Shown one piece after another: positions 21,844 through 37,216 of a stretch of 64,000 bases of DNA. Position 1 is the stretch's first letter, and each line of letters opens with the position of its first letter. The translations under genes were made by a program, and so were the position numbers. The notes beneath the pieces are model-generated. The model was not told the origin of the DNA. It did no database searches and was given only the letters and a program-made list of their open reading frames with translations. The DNA lies in contig NZ_OY762015.1 of assembly GCF_963665055.1 (NCBI RefSeq), positions 1,532,501 to 1,596,500 on the forward strand, given 5' to 3'. The DNA comes from an uncultured Methanobacterium sp. Lineage in GTDB: Archaea > Methanobacteriota > Methanobacteria > Methanobacteriales > Methanobacteriaceae.

Positions 21844-22767
21844 ATGGAAAAGAATAAGTTCTGGATGATATTACTCTTTGCAGTTGCAGTGTATTTGGTA
21901 ATGATTATTTACGCTAACTTGGGGGATCTTTTATCTGCACTAGCGAAGTTTAACTGGGTATTTATACCTGTGATGATCATTCTGGTGACTATTGCCTACT
22001 TCATAAGATTCATTAAATGGAATTTATTCCTCAAAAATGTAGATGTTCACCTACCCCTTAAAGAAAACCTTTTCGTGTTTTTCAGCGGCCTTTCCATGAC
22101 CATAACCCCTGCAAAGGCGGGAGAAATATGGAAAGGATGGCTGATAAAGGACATAAATGGTGAAAAACTGAGTAAAACTGTTCCAGTGGTAATTGTAGAC
22201 CGGTTAACCGACCTGTTAGGTCTTATCATCTTATCACTTTCCGGGATCATTTACTATAAAAGTGGAATATACATCCTCCTCATTCTGGTTATACTATTTG
22301 CCTGTTTCATTGTGGCCATCAAATCAGAAAGAATATCCAACCGTTTGATATCCATACTGGAGAAGAGGGCTAGCAAATATTCCCAGGACATTAAACAGAT
22401 GCATAAATCCTTTAAAAAAAGCATGGAAGTTAAATATCTCATTGGAATGTCAGCTATTAGTGTTTTAGCCTGGTTTATGGAATGTTTAGCTCTGTTTTTT
22501 GTGATCTATGGATTCGGAGAGTCCTTGGGGATAGTGCTTTCCACATTCATATACAGCTTCGCATCCCTAGCTGGAGCTGTCAGCATGATTCCCGGCGGTT
22601 TAGGAGTTGCAGAAGCAACTTTATCAGGCATGTTAGTGTTCTTTGGATTAAGTTCTAGCGTGGCCATTGGAATCGCCCTAATAATAAGACTTGGGACATT
22701 ATGGTACGGGGCCATCCTGGGCTTTGTTGTTTACATCCTGGGAAAATCAAGAGTTATGGGAAAATAA
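21844..22767 (+). CDS. UPF0104 / LPG-synthase-TM-like flippase protein
   Basis: 307 residues with about eight membrane helices of the lysylphosphatidylglycerol-synthase transmembrane (UPF0104) family. Typical blocks are FFSGLSMTITPAKAGEIWKGWLI, VVIVDRLTDLLGL, and the C-terminal MIPGGLGVAEATLSGML. Family members lacking the soluble aminoacyl-transferase domain, as here, are thought to move lipids across the membrane. Together with the UbiA-type gene 200 bases upstream it may export a polyprenyl-linked sugar. No canonical ribosome site is seen, so translation may start on a short leader. Confidence 0.82.
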   Translation: MEKNKFWMILLFAVAVYLVMIIYANLGDLLSALAKFNWVFIPVMIILVTIAYFIRFIKWNLFLKNVDVHLPLKENLFVFFSGLSMTITPAKAGEIWKGWLIKDINGEKLSKTVPVVIVDRLTDLLGLIILSLSGIIYYKSGIYILLILVILFACFIVAIKSERISNRLISILEKRASKYSQDIKQMHKSFKKSMEVKYLIGMSAISVLAWFMECLALFFVIYGFGESLGIVLSTFIYSFASLAGAVSMIPGGLGVAEATLSGMLVFFGLSSSVAIGIALIIRLGTLWYGAILGFVVYILGKSRVMGK

Positions 22768-22977
22768 ATCTTAAAATAGTAATTTGGATAAAATTAATAT
22801 CCAGATAATAATTTAAATAGAATAAATATCCCGGAATAATAAGGATAAATAAAAAAAATTTGATAAAAACTATTAAAATAACCAATATACAGTGAATAAA
22901 TGATTAAAAGTTAATAAAAGGAAAATATGATTATCACTGCAATAAAAAGTTGGGAATAAAAAGCTGGAGGAAAATTA

Positions 22978-24105
22978 ATGTCAATAGTATCCATTTCAAG
23001 AACATCACCAGAAACAGTGGTCTCAGATTATCAGAAACTGATGAATCTAGCGCAATACAAAAAAACAGTATCTCCTGATGTTAAAACCATACTTAAACTG
23101 AACCTTTCATGGACACTCTTTTATCCTTCCTGCTCTACACCACCATGGGAGCTGGAAGGGGTTTTAAAAACTTTGCAGGATGATGATTTCCAGGATGTGG
23201 TTGCTGTTGAAAACCAGACTGTGGTAACCCATCCCTGGAAGGGTGCCTACTTTAACAAATGGTTACCACTGCTTAAAAAATATCAACGTGAATTTCAGCC
23301 CCTGACCGATGTGGAATGGACAGTTTATGAACCAAAATCAGAGATGATGGTTATGGATGAGATATTCGGCCAGGTACTGGTTCCTGAGATGTTCTACGGG
23401 AACAATGTAATACACTTTCCAACGGTGAAAACCCACGGCCACACCACCACCACAGGATCAATGAAAAATGCTTTCGGTGGTTTGATTCCCAAATACAGGC
23501 ACCATGCCCATAAAAAGATCCATGAAGTCCTGGTTGATTTACTCGCCATCCAACAAGAAATACACCCCGGAATTTTCACAGTGATGGATGGATCGGTGTG
23601 TGGTAATGGTGCAGGACCGCGTACCATGGACCCGGTTATAGGTAATCTTATACTGGCCAGTGGAGATTCAGTTGCAGTAGATGCTCTTGCCGCTAAAATA
23701 ATGGGATTTGACCCACTTAAAATTGATTACATTAAGATGGCCCATGATAAAGGCCTGGGAATGGGAGATGTGGATCAGCTGGAAATTGTGGGAATGGATG
23801 AACAGGAAATCAAAAACCTTAACCTCAAATTCCAGGTTAGTAAAAGTCCAGTCATAAAATGGGATCAGAGGCTGCGTAAGAAAACCATGAACATAAAATG
23901 GTTGCATCACCTGCTTTTCAACTCACCCATTTTCAAAACATTCATCTTTGCCTCCGGATTTTATCATGACCGCCTATGGTACCCTACAACAGGTAAAAAA
24001 AATATAAATGAATTCAAGAAAACAGAATGGGGACATATGTTTGATGAATATGAATACGGGAAGTTTCCGGAATTTAAAGAAGTAAAAGAATGGAATCCAT
24101 ATTAA
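22978..24105 (+). CDS. DUF362 domain protein
   Basis: 375 residues with the DUF362 pattern: ILKLNLSW, VIHFPTVKTHGHTTTTGSMKN, and FTVMDGSVCGNGAGPRTM followed by SGDSVAVDALAAKIMGFDP. DUF362 is frequent in anaerobes, often with ferredoxin domains. No Fe-S motif is present in this copy. It has no membrane helix. CTGGAGG precedes the ATG with good spacing. It lies within the run of envelope-related genes and may belong to that group, but its reaction is unknown. Confidence 0.82.
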   Translation: MSIVSISRTSPETVVSDYQKLMNLAQYKKTVSPDVKTILKLNLSWTLFYPSCSTPPWELEGVLKTLQDDDFQDVVAVENQTVVTHPWKGAYFNKWLPLLKKYQREFQPLTDVEWTVYEPKSEMMVMDEIFGQVLVPEMFYGNNVIHFPTVKTHGHTTTTGSMKNAFGGLIPKYRHHAHKKIHEVLVDLLAIQQEIHPGIFTVMDGSVCGNGAGPRTMDPVIGNLILASGDSVAVDALAAKIMGFDPLKIDYIKMAHDKGLGMGDVDQLEIVGMDEQEIKNLNLKFQVSKSPVIKWDQRLRKKTMNIKWLHHLLFNSPIFKTFIFASGFYHDRLWYPTTGKKNINEFKKTEWGHMFDEYEYGKFPEFKEVKEWNPY

Positions 24106-24227
24106 TTTACACTAAATGTTAACTAAACTAAAAAAAATATTTTGAAATTTAATCAATAAACTCTTTTTTTAAATAAACTCTTTTTTTGGAATAAATTCTC
24201 TTTTTATATTGCCTATATCTTTTTAAT

Positions 24228-24392
24228 TGGTTTTTAAATGGTTTTTAAATGGTTTTTAAATGGTTTTTAAATGGTTTTTAAATGGTTTTTAAATGGTTTT
24301 TAAATGGTTTTTAAATGGTTTTTAAATGGTTTTTAAATGGTTTTTAAATGGTTTTTAAATGGTTTTTAAATGGTTTTTAAATGGTTTTTAAA
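24228..24392. repeat. Tandem repeat, 11-bp unit, fifteen perfect copies
   Basis: TGGTTTTTAAA repeats 15 times without a single change. One turn of B-DNA is about 10.5 bp, so the array places A/T tracts in helical phase and may be curved. It follows the DUF362 gene by about 120 bases. Its perfection suggests recent expansion. Confidence 0.97.
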
Positions 24393-24552
24393 TGGTTACT
24401 GAACAATCACGTTAAATACTAATTAACCACATTAACCTGTTTTTTAGCTTTTACTGATATTTACACCAAATACAGGTGAAAACAAGGCGAGAATTGGTGA
24501 AAAGTGGTGAGATTTGGGAAAACTCTTATCAAATATCTTCTGGAAATAGTAG

Positions 24553-24620
24553 ACTGTCCTCGGAGGGACAGTTAATAGATGTTTGTGGTGATGAGTTTTA
24601 ACTCACCTAACTCATTCACC
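24553..24620. ncRNA. Candidate structured RNA: two strong adjacent hairpins
   Basis: ACTGTCC (24553-24559) pairs with GGACAGT (24566-24572). Next, GGTGATGAGTT (24587-24597) pairs with AACTCATTCACC (24609-24620), with one bulged base. An alternative hairpin TGAGTT/AACTCA inside the second stem would exclude the long stem. The segment is richer in G+C than its surroundings and holds no ORF. Strand is uncertain. It is not the leader of the next gene, whose TATA box lies downstream at 24695. Confidence 0.4.
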
Positions 24621-24694
24621 CCTCTAAAAAAATAAAATACACTCAAGTATTATGAAAAATTCTTTTTAGACATGTAATAAAATTCGGGGGAGGA

Positions 24695-24702
24695 TTTAAA
24701 AA
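24695..24702 (+). promoter_or_regulatory. TATA box for the GT-C gene
   Basis: TTTAAAAA preceded by G-rich sequence lies about 30 bases before the ATG at 24730. There is no ribosome site in between, so the transcript is probably leaderless or nearly so. Confidence 0.45.
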
Positions 24703-24729
24703 CAGTAATGAACATGTAGGCCGTATTAA

Positions 24730-26487
<1,758 letters not shown>

Positions 26488-26595
26488 TAAGAAAAAGGTT
26501 ATAGTAACCGGGGAGGATTTGAATTTAAGGAACTCTAAAAGGTTAATCTAAATGTAATCTAAAAAGGTAAATTAAAGGAAATCTGAAAAGGAAAT

Positions 26596-27630
26596 CTAAA
26601 AAAAGCTTTTTCTAGAATTATTTAGAATGATTTCCACTTGATTGCGAGACATGTCAGGAAGTATGTCCTCACGGTAAAGTATTCTGATCATAGTTTTATC
26701 CACATCTGAAAATTCAGTAAGGTCAGATCCATTAATACACAGCACACTATTCTGGTTATGGTTATGGTGCAATCCAAGACCGTGTGCCAGTTCATGGACG
26801 ATGACATGAGAACGTCGCTCTTGACTTAACCCGTCGATTCCAATGAAGACCCGGGCTTTGTATATTTCACCAGCAGAGTTACCACCATAGATATCATTGG
26901 TGCTTACCTTCCACAGGGCAAACCCATCCACTTCTGAAGGGTTGACTGAGTACTTGCTGAATTCAGAATGGGGAATAAAATAAATCTCCATATCTGGTTC
27001 AAATTGATTATTATCATCAATTTTAAGCTGAAAATCTTTGACATTGGTATTTATATCATTAATGGCTTTATTGAGGGTTTTTAAATCTTCAGAGGTAGGT
27101 GAACCCATAACTTTTATTCTGACCACGTTGATGTTCCATTTACCAACCCGGTCATAACTGTTACCATAGTCATTGGGGCTGAATTCACTCTCCAGAAAAG
27201 TGGCAATTTCATCATCACTGTATTTTTCATAAACATTGAAATTGAATGCACCATAACTATTACTTTTATGAGTAATTAAACCCACAGATACTATTAATAT
27301 AATCATTACTGCCAGTATAATACTTATTTTAAATAGATTAGAATGTAATAAACTTTTTAGATCCATTTTAACTGGTGAATCAGTACTATAATTATCAGGA
27401 GCACACTCATCAGAATCATCAGCATGATAAATGTTTTTAGAACTATTATAATCAGTTGTATCCTCTGTTAATTCATTGTTAAATGATCCTGTGTCCAGTG
27501 AGTTTATATCCAGTGTTTTTGAATATTTTAAATCACCTCCACACTCGCACTTATCCAGAAAGTCATCAGGGGATTCTCCTTCTTGAAGTTTATAATATCC
27601 CCCACATTTTTCACAAACCAGATAAGGCAT
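26596..27630 (-). CDS. Zinc-ribbon membrane-anchored metzincin-like protease
   Basis: 344 residues. A cytosolic zinc ribbon (CEKCG...CECGG, residues 6-35) and an acidic Ser/Asp-rich linker precede one membrane helix (about 97-117). The exported domain carries [11 protein letters not shown] near residue 277, the HExxHxxGxxH zinc site of metzincins. The sequence after it lacks an obvious Met-turn of the matrixin type. It is probably a cell-surface metalloprotease with its catalytic domain outside. The N-terminal zinc ribbon links it in design to the genes at 6185 and 7637. Confidence 0.78.
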   Translation of the reverse strand: MPYLVCEKCGGYYKLQEGESPDDFLDKCECGGDLKYSKTLDINSLDTGSFNNELTEDTTDYNSSKNIYHADDSDECAPDNYSTDSPVKMDLKSLLHSNLFKISIILAVMIILIVSVGLITHKSNSYGAFNFNVYEKYSDDEIATFLESEFSPNDYGNSYDRVGKWNINVVRIKVMGSPTSEDLKTLNKAINDINTNVKDFQLKIDDNNQFEPDMEIYFIPHSEFSKYSVNPSEVDGFALWKVSTNDIYGGNSAGEIYKARVFIGIDGLSQERRSHVIVHELAHGLGLHHNHNQNSVLCINGSDLTEFSDVDKTMIRILYREDILPDMSRNQVEIILNNSRKSFF

Positions 27631-27778
27631 AAATCACTAACCTCACTTCAAATAGAATTCAAAGCTTACCTCAAGAATTAGCCCGAAAGGATTATCCACA
27701 GGATTACCTTAAATAGGAATTAACTTTACAGCTCAGTAGAACATATCATAATGTTATTAAAACATCTCATAATAAATA

Positions 27779-28225
27779 TCAGGTATCCAAAATCACCTGC
27801 AAAGTACATTTATCTTCTTCTTTATTGATCTCCATCAAATGGAAGGTGACAGCTTTAACTTCATCCCTTACTTCATGAGATGCCCTGTTGAATTCTTCAC
27901 CCCATACATCTCCCTGGAGAATAAATGTTTCAGGGTCTTTTTGTTTGGTGGTAACAGCAAACCTGGAGAAAACAAGCCCTTCATAGTCATGGAGGAATAA
28001 TAATTCACTGAGCCAATCATATAAAAGTGCTTTTTCATCCTCTGCTTCAATTAGAATTTCTCGTTTGACTGCAGGTTTTATCTTGGATGTGTCCGTCATG
28101 ACCTCGAAAGTAGCCAGGGCTGCGTTCTGGAATGCTTCATCCATATCCTTGCCACAAGCTCGAAACCCCACATCAGCAGTTACATCAAAAAATTCAAATT
28201 TATTTACGGTATCTTTTTTATCCAC
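27779..28225 (-). CDS. Archease, RtcB activator
   Basis: 148 residues matching archease (MTH1598-like). It starts FEFFDVTADVGFRACGKDMDEAFQNAA and has the conserved LLYDWLSELLFLHD and WGEEFNRASHEVRDEVKAVTFH blocks with acidic metal-binding residues. Archease speeds guanylylation of RtcB and allows multiple turnovers in RNA ligation. In many genomes it is next to rtcB. Here rtcB is 8 kb away with other genes between. It lies close upstream of the metzincin gene, with no sign of a shared role. Confidence 0.93.
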   Translation of the reverse strand: MDKKDTVNKFEFFDVTADVGFRACGKDMDEAFQNAALATFEVMTDTSKIKPAVKREILIEAEDEKALLYDWLSELLFLHDYEGLVFSRFAVTTKQKDPETFILQGDVWGEEFNRASHEVRDEVKAVTFHLMEINKEEDKCTLQVILDT

Positions 28226-28239
28226 TAATCCAACCTCTT

Positions 28240-28430
28240 TAATCTGATTTAACTCTTTAAACTAACATTTACTCCTTAAACAAATTACTCTTTAAATTAG
28301 TCTTAACTCCCTAAACTAGATTATGCCCCTAAACTAAATTTATCTTCCAAACTAAACATAACCCCTAAACTAAATTTAACCTTTAAACTAACCTAACCTC
28401 TTCAACTAAAAATTAAAGAAAAAATGGCTG
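28240..28430. repeat. Degenerate repeat of CCCTAAACTAAATTTA type
   Basis: About ten imperfect copies of a 17-20-base unit built around TAAACTAA fill the gap between archease and the CDC48 stop codon. The array is much decayed. Confidence 0.6.
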
Positions 28431-28439
28431 GTTTATTAT

Positions 28440-30725
<2,286 letters not shown>

Positions 30726-31016
30726 TTAAATACCTCCAAATAGTTAAAACGATTTAATTAATTTTAACCGGTTTAATAAATTCAATACTTTTCATGTGAG
30801 GTTTAATCTATGTAGAAGATGATTTAAATTTTTTATTGATCCTTCCGTTGTAATCCTCCTAAAATGTTATGGAGGGAGTGACAGTTTGTTTCCAAACATG
30901 ATCATGATCGGTCTGATTTTCACTCAAAACAAATCAAAATAATTACTTCTCATGTGCTCTTTATCTCTTCCCTTAAATAGGTTACAAGCCCCATTTCTTA
31001 ATACAGGAGGCATAAT

Positions 31017-31205
31017 ATGCAAAAAAGTTACAAAAACAATTCAATTCCAGATTTAAGGAGAACCCCACAATACAGAGATGAAATAGACCTTCGGTACCTG
31101 AGTATGCGTTACCTGGTCCCCATGGTAATCATGCTCACCGTGCTCATGATCAGTGTGATGATGGTGGCAGCAACTCCTAACTCCAACTTCCCTGCCACTA
31201 TTTAA
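31017..31205 (+). CDS. Small single-span membrane protein, unknown
   Basis: 62 residues. A charged N-terminal half (RRTPQYRDEIDLRYLSMRYL) is followed by one membrane helix (about 33-52) and a short exported tail ending in ATPNSNFPATI. CAGGAGG seven bases before the ATG is one of the best ribosome sites in the window, which argues strongly that it is translated. The CTTAAATAGG element near 30973 could be its promoter. No family is recognised. It could be a processed surface peptide or a subunit of a membrane complex. Confidence 0.7.
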   Translation: MQKSYKNNSIPDLRRTPQYRDEIDLRYLSMRYLVPMVIMLTVLMISVMMVAATPNSNFPATI

Positions 31206-31461
31206 AGCAAAAGTTCATTTTTTTGACTATCAGTGCGTTCTAATCCGATTTAAAGGATTTTACCAGCTGTTATCTGTTTTAAATAGTTGGAAAAATCACC
31301 AACATAATTTTAAAACCATCTTATTCCTTAAATCTTTTAAATTATCTTAATCAACAAACCTACTCATTTTAATAAAAATTTATTAAAGTATTAACATAAA
31401 ATTAAATGAATAATTTAAATAAAAGATTTGAAAAAGATTAATGATAGTTAGTGGTTAAAAA

Positions 31462-32169
31462 ATGTCCAAGAAATTAATTGCCCTGATCATATTAATAATT
31501 GCTGCGTGCTGTGCAGCGGTAATTATATCCCATTATTATTCTCAGGGAAAGGAAAAATTCGAAGGTAATTACAGTGTACTACTTCTATGTGTAGACACAT
31601 CCGAACAAAGACCGGGTCTTGGTGCAATTGATATGGCATTTGTGGTGAATGTTAACCAGGGAAAAGTGATTAATATGACTCCTATTTACCCTGGAGGTAT
31701 GGCACATCCCACTTTAACCCCCACTGCAGACATGCAACGTTATGGTATAACTAAATATTATCTGCACGATTCTTTATGGAATTCCAATGTAGAATCTGGG
31801 GCAAAAATAGCTCAGGAAACCGTTGAGTACAACACCGGCCTGAAAACCGATCTGATAGTTATTGTGACTCCAGAGTCCCTGGATGCCATTATACATGCCA
31901 TTGGTCCTATATACGTGGAGGGTCAGGGAAATGTAACGGGTAATGCTGTAAACTTTTTAAAGGATGAACAGAGTGAAGGTGGCATGTCTCGAGGTAGTGC
32001 TGTAAAGTCTCTTATGGATGGTATTAAAGATGCCGCTGAAAATAAAAGCAACCGAAAGGCACTAATTGAAACTGTATCCATTCAGTACTCTCAGGGCCAC
32101 ATCTACGTGTTTCCTTCTGATGTTTTCCAGCAGTTCGTGGCTTACGAAGGAATAAACAATCTATTTTAA
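31462..32169 (+). CDS. DUF4012 (LytR-CpsA-Psr-like) exported protein
   Basis: 235 residues with an N-terminal membrane anchor (about 4-24) and an exported domain. The domain is recognisable as DUF4012 / LCP-like by YSVLLLCVDTSEQRPGLGAIDMAFVV, then TDLIVIVTPESLDAIIHAIGPIYV. In bacteria LCP proteins attach glycopolymers to the cell wall. Whether this archaeal relative does the same for pseudomurein or another polymer is unknown. A weak AGTGGT site precedes the ATG. Its stop is 37 bases from the convergent cdc6 stop. Confidence 0.78.
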   Translation: MSKKLIALIILIIAACCAAVIISHYYSQGKEKFEGNYSVLLLCVDTSEQRPGLGAIDMAFVVNVNQGKVINMTPIYPGGMAHPTLTPTADMQRYGITKYYLHDSLWNSNVESGAKIAQETVEYNTGLKTDLIVIVTPESLDAIIHAIGPIYVEGQGNVTGNAVNFLKDEQSEGGMSRGSAVKSLMDGIKDAAENKSNRKALIETVSIQYSQGHIYVFPSDVFQQFVAYEGINNLF

Positions 32170-32205
32170 AAAGAATGATTGAAAGATTGTTTAAGAAATT
32201 TATAA

Positions 32206-33366
32206 TCAATCCAAAACTTTTTCTATTTCCTCAGAATCGAAACGAAGTATTACCAGTCTGGAATTACCTCTAACTCCCTTTCCAGTGAATCTAGTGTCAA
32301 TTAACCTCACAAATTCCAGTTTTTTAATTGCCCGGTCAAATGAAGCGTAACTAATTGCATTTCTTTTGGAATCTGAATCTTTTCCTTCAGGAGGAACTTC
32401 TCCTTTAAGGAGATTGAAAAGACCCCCTGCGGTCATATCATCATCAACCTTAATTATTAACCTTAAAAGGTTTTTTTCATCACCAGATAATTTGTTTATA
32501 GTGTCGTGAAGATGGTGGGAGTCAAAGTCCTGCATTGCCCGTTCCAGATGCTTTTTTTCTATGCTTCGAGAGGCATCGGCTTCTGCAAAATTTCCACTGG
32601 TACGCAGAAGATCTATTCCCACCCTCAGATCCCCGGTAGAAAGGGTGGCTTCGGTGATTTCATCCAGTAACTCATCAGATAAAACTGAAGGATAAAAACC
32701 AACCTTAACCCTATCATTTAGTATATCCTTGATCTCCTGGAAGGTGTAGGGGTCGAATACTATTTCCTGGGGGATGAAAACAGAACCCACGTTCTTATCC
32801 AGCATGTAACGGAATTCTATGTCAGATATTATGGCAAATACTCCAGTTCTAACCCCTGGAAACACTTCATGAGCTCTTAGTATGTCATAAAGTATTTGAT
32901 TGGCGTTTTTACTGTAAAAAAGATGGTTGATATCATCCAGAGCAACTACTAGTGATTTTCCTTCATTGGCCAGTTTTTTCATTATCTCCCCGTAGATACG
33001 TGAAAAGGGGACACCAGTTTCAGGAGGGATATGACCGAAGATGTGCTGGTATATCTGGGAAAAAATATTGAAACGGGTGTTATAAAGCTGGCAGTTAACA
33101 TAGGCACAGACCAACTTCTCGGACCGTCCCTCCACCATTTCAAATATTTTGTGGATTGCTGTGGTTTTACCAGTGGCAGGAGACCCTAAAACCACACTGT
33201 TAACCGGTTTACCACCTTTCAATGCAGGTCGAAGACATAAAGCCAGAGCTTCCATTTGTGATTCTCGATGCAAATAATTTTCAGGAATATAATCTGGATT
33301 AAAAGCAGTTATATTCTTGAAAAGAGTTTCTTCCCCCATTAAAATATCTTCTACACGACTTGGCAT
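32206..33366 (-). CDS. cdc6: Orc1/Cdc6 replication initiator
   Basis: 386-residue origin-recognition AAA+ protein. Walker A is GSPATGKTTAIHKI, Walker B is LVVALDDINHL, sensor 1 lies near FAIISDIEF, and a C-terminal winged helix (about 290-386) binds origin boxes. AGGAG precedes the ATG. Its closeness to archease and mptE suggests orthology to the second Cdc6 of Methanothermobacter (MTH1599), not the origin-linked one. In line with that, no ORB cluster or long AT-rich gap adjoins the gene. Confidence 0.93.
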   Translation of the reverse strand: MPSRVEDILMGEETLFKNITAFNPDYIPENYLHRESQMEALALCLRPALKGGKPVNSVVLGSPATGKTTAIHKIFEMVEGRSEKLVCAYVNCQLYNTRFNIFSQIYQHIFGHIPPETGVPFSRIYGEIMKKLANEGKSLVVALDDINHLFYSKNANQILYDILRAHEVFPGVRTGVFAIISDIEFRYMLDKNVGSVFIPQEIVFDPYTFQEIKDILNDRVKVGFYPSVLSDELLDEITEATLSTGDLRVGIDLLRTSGNFAEADASRSIEKKHLERAMQDFDSHHLHDTINKLSGDEKNLLRLIIKVDDDMTAGGLFNLLKGEVPPEGKDSDSKRNAISYASFDRAIKKLEFVRLIDTRFTGKGVRGNSRLVILRFDSEEIEKVLD

Positions 33367-33454
33367 GATTTAACTCCTATGTGAATTCCATGTTTTTAAT
33401 AAATATTCCCCAATAAACAATGACTTTTAGTTAAATTAACAAATAATACGCAGA

Positions 33455-34208
<754 letters not shown>

Positions 34209-34213
34209 CATAA

Positions 34214-34233
34214 GGTATATCATTAGTATATAC
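34214..34233. promoter_or_regulatory. Shared divergent promoter with inverted GTATAT
   Basis: GTATAT (34215-34220) and ATATAC (34228-34233) face each other. The first fits as the TATA box for the plus-strand aminotransferase (start about 34246) and the second for leaderless mptE on the minus strand. Two polymerases could not occupy both at once. Confidence 0.5.
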
Positions 34234-34276
34234 ATAATAAAGTTTGGAGGATATTTTTAAATTGGAGTTGAACAAG

Positions 34277-35425
<1,149 letters not shown>

Positions 35426-35459
35426 TTCATAAAAATCGATTGAAAACAAACATCAATCC

Positions 35460-35485
35460 TTACTTTATTTTTTTTATTTTTCTTT
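35460..35485 (+). terminator. Oligo-T terminator after the aminotransferase
   Basis: A long T-rich run begins about 35 bases after the stop codon. No hairpin is seen, as is usual in archaea. Confidence 0.45.
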
Positions 35486-35490
35486 AAATC

Positions 35491-35577
35491 AGCTTATTTT
35501 ACTAGCTCAGCTTATTCTACTAAAACAGTTTATTCTACTAAAACAGCTTATTCTACTAAAACAGCTTATTTTGCGAT
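35491..35577. repeat. Tandem repeat, 18-bp unit, about 4.5 copies
   Basis: AGCTTATTCTACTAAAAC and close variants run from 35491 to 35577 between two convergent genes. The rest of the 35426-35762 gap is plain AT-rich sequence. Confidence 0.85.
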
Positions 35578-35762
35578 ATTTTACCCAAATAAAGATTAAT
35601 ATACCTGAAAAAGGTTAATTTTAGTTAAAAATGATATTTTTACAATGATAATTACTCAAATAATATCTATTTAATGACATTTACTAAAAAATTTAAAAAC
35701 TATTTATAAAAGATTGAAATGGGTTAAATAAAAAAGGGGGAAGGTTAAAAAAGAACTAAAGG

Positions 35763-37151
35763 TTAAATAACTTCTCTTATAACCCCAGCAACAGTCTTGA
35801 TGAGTATTGGCCCATCCATCCATGCCTGTCTGAGTAAGTAACCCGGCCGGAGATAGAAGTTCCGGAAAGCCTTGTACTGCAACTTCCGGAGTTCTTCCAG
35901 GGAACAATCCACAGTATCTAGGACCGGTGAGATCAGGGTGTATTTGGACCAATCCTTCACTTTTATAAGGTTCTTTTCAAATGCTTCTTTGTAGAATTTA
36001 GTCCCAGGGTAGGGTGTGGCCAGGCTGAAAACTGCGTAGGAAGGGTTCAGCTCCCTCACAAAGCTAACTGTCCTTTTAATGCTTTCTTTGGTATCTCCGG
36101 GCATTCCCAGAACCACAGATGCTATGGTTCGGATTTTATGCTTTTTGGATAACTGGAAGGCATGGCGTACTTTTTCAACGGTTATGTTCTTATTGGTGGA
36201 ATCTAACATCTGCTGATCTGCAGATTCCACTCCCATAAAGAGGGTTATGCAACCGGCTTCCCTCATCTTCTCCAGTAAATCATCAGATAAAGTATCCACA
36301 CGTGCTGTGCATCCCCAGAATACTTCAAGTTCTCTTTTGTGTATTTCATCACAGATTGCCTCCACCATGCGGTGATTCAGGGTGAAAGTATCATCCATGA
36401 AGGCGATGATCCCCACGTCGTGATCACGTACCAGGTGCTCCATTTCATCCACAACATTTTCTGGTGAGCGCAGTCGTAGTTTAGGCCCGTGCAGGGCGGC
36501 AGATGCACAGAATGAACACTGCATTGGACAACCACGACTGGTGATCATGGTAGCCATACCAGTTTTCATGTTAAGCATCTTGTAATGATCCATAGGGAGT
36601 AAATGTCTGGCCGGAAAGGGTAATGAATCCATATCAGTTATAAGGGGTCTTGGAGGGTTCACCTGACCTTCCAATGCTATTCCTCTGACCTGGGATAAGT
36701 CTCCTCCTTTTTCCAGGGTCTGCACCAGTTCCAGCATGGTGTATTCCCCTTCACCCATTACCACCACATCCACATAATCAGTTTTCAAGACCTCCTGGTA
36801 GTTGAAGGTGGGATGGTATCCTCCCATAACCACCGTGGTCTCAGGGGAGATCTTTTTCACTACCTGAGCAGTTTTATTGGCCTGCTGGATGGTTGGTGTG
36901 AGGGCAGTGATGGCCACCACAGTGGGGGAACATTCTTTTAACGATTCTTCCAGATCATCCCATGTCATTTCCAGAGCAGAAGCATCAATGATATTCACAT
37001 CATAACCATTTTCTTCTAAAACCGCTGCCATGTAAGATATTCCCAATGGTGGAGCCACAACTCCAATAAATTTATATTTAGAATTGGTTTGAGGTGGATT
37101 TATGAATGTAACTTTCATTTTATCATTTTCAGAAATTTTTTGGTTTTTCAT
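35763..37151 (-). CDS. B12-binding radical SAM protein (paralogue 1)
   Basis: 462 residues. The N-terminal cobalamin-binding Rossmann domain (INPPQTNSKYKF..., VVMGGYHPTFN, VVVMGEGEYTMLELV) is followed by a radical SAM barrel with the CxxxCxxC cluster site in SRGCPMQCSFCASAAL near residue 207. The C-terminal tail is helical. The longest frame starts at a TTG (37169). The ATG at 37151 is chosen, with the ATG at 37118 (MKVTFINPP) also possible because it aligns with paralogue 2. The family includes methylases and lipid-modifying enzymes such as the archaeal GDGT ring synthases. The substrate here is unknown. Confidence 0.88.
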   Translation of the reverse strand: MKNQKISENDKMKVTFINPPQTNSKYKFIGVVAPPLGISYMAAVLEENGYDVNIIDASALEMTWDDLEESLKECSPTVVAITALTPTIQQANKTAQVVKKISPETTVVMGGYHPTFNYQEVLKTDYVDVVVMGEGEYTMLELVQTLEKGGDLSQVRGIALEGQVNPPRPLITDMDSLPFPARHLLPMDHYKMLNMKTGMATMITSRGCPMQCSFCASAALHGPKLRLRSPENVVDEMEHLVRDHDVGIIAFMDDTFTLNHRMVEAICDEIHKRELEVFWGCTARVDTLSDDLLEKMREAGCITLFMGVESADQQMLDSTNKNITVEKVRHAFQLSKKHKIRTIASVVLGMPGDTKESIKRTVSFVRELNPSYAVFSLATPYPGTKFYKEAFEKNLIKVKDWSKYTLISPVLDTVDCSLEELRKLQYKAFRNFYLRPGYLLRQAWMDGPILIKTVAGVIREVI

Positions 37152-37216
37152 CAACTCATCATACTCCAATTATTTTATTTAATTGAATTATATTCCAGGG
37201 TTATGGGTAACAATAT

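Noticed and set aside
24587..24620. C/D box snoRNA suggested by a GTGATGA (C-box-like) sequence
   Set aside because: No CTGA D box occurs at the right distance; the sequence is better explained as one arm of a hairpin.
30888..30915. Palindromic bases around CATGATCATG upstream of the small membrane protein
   Set aside because: The palindrome is only 10 bp, lies over 100 bases from the start codon and is single, so an operator is not supported.
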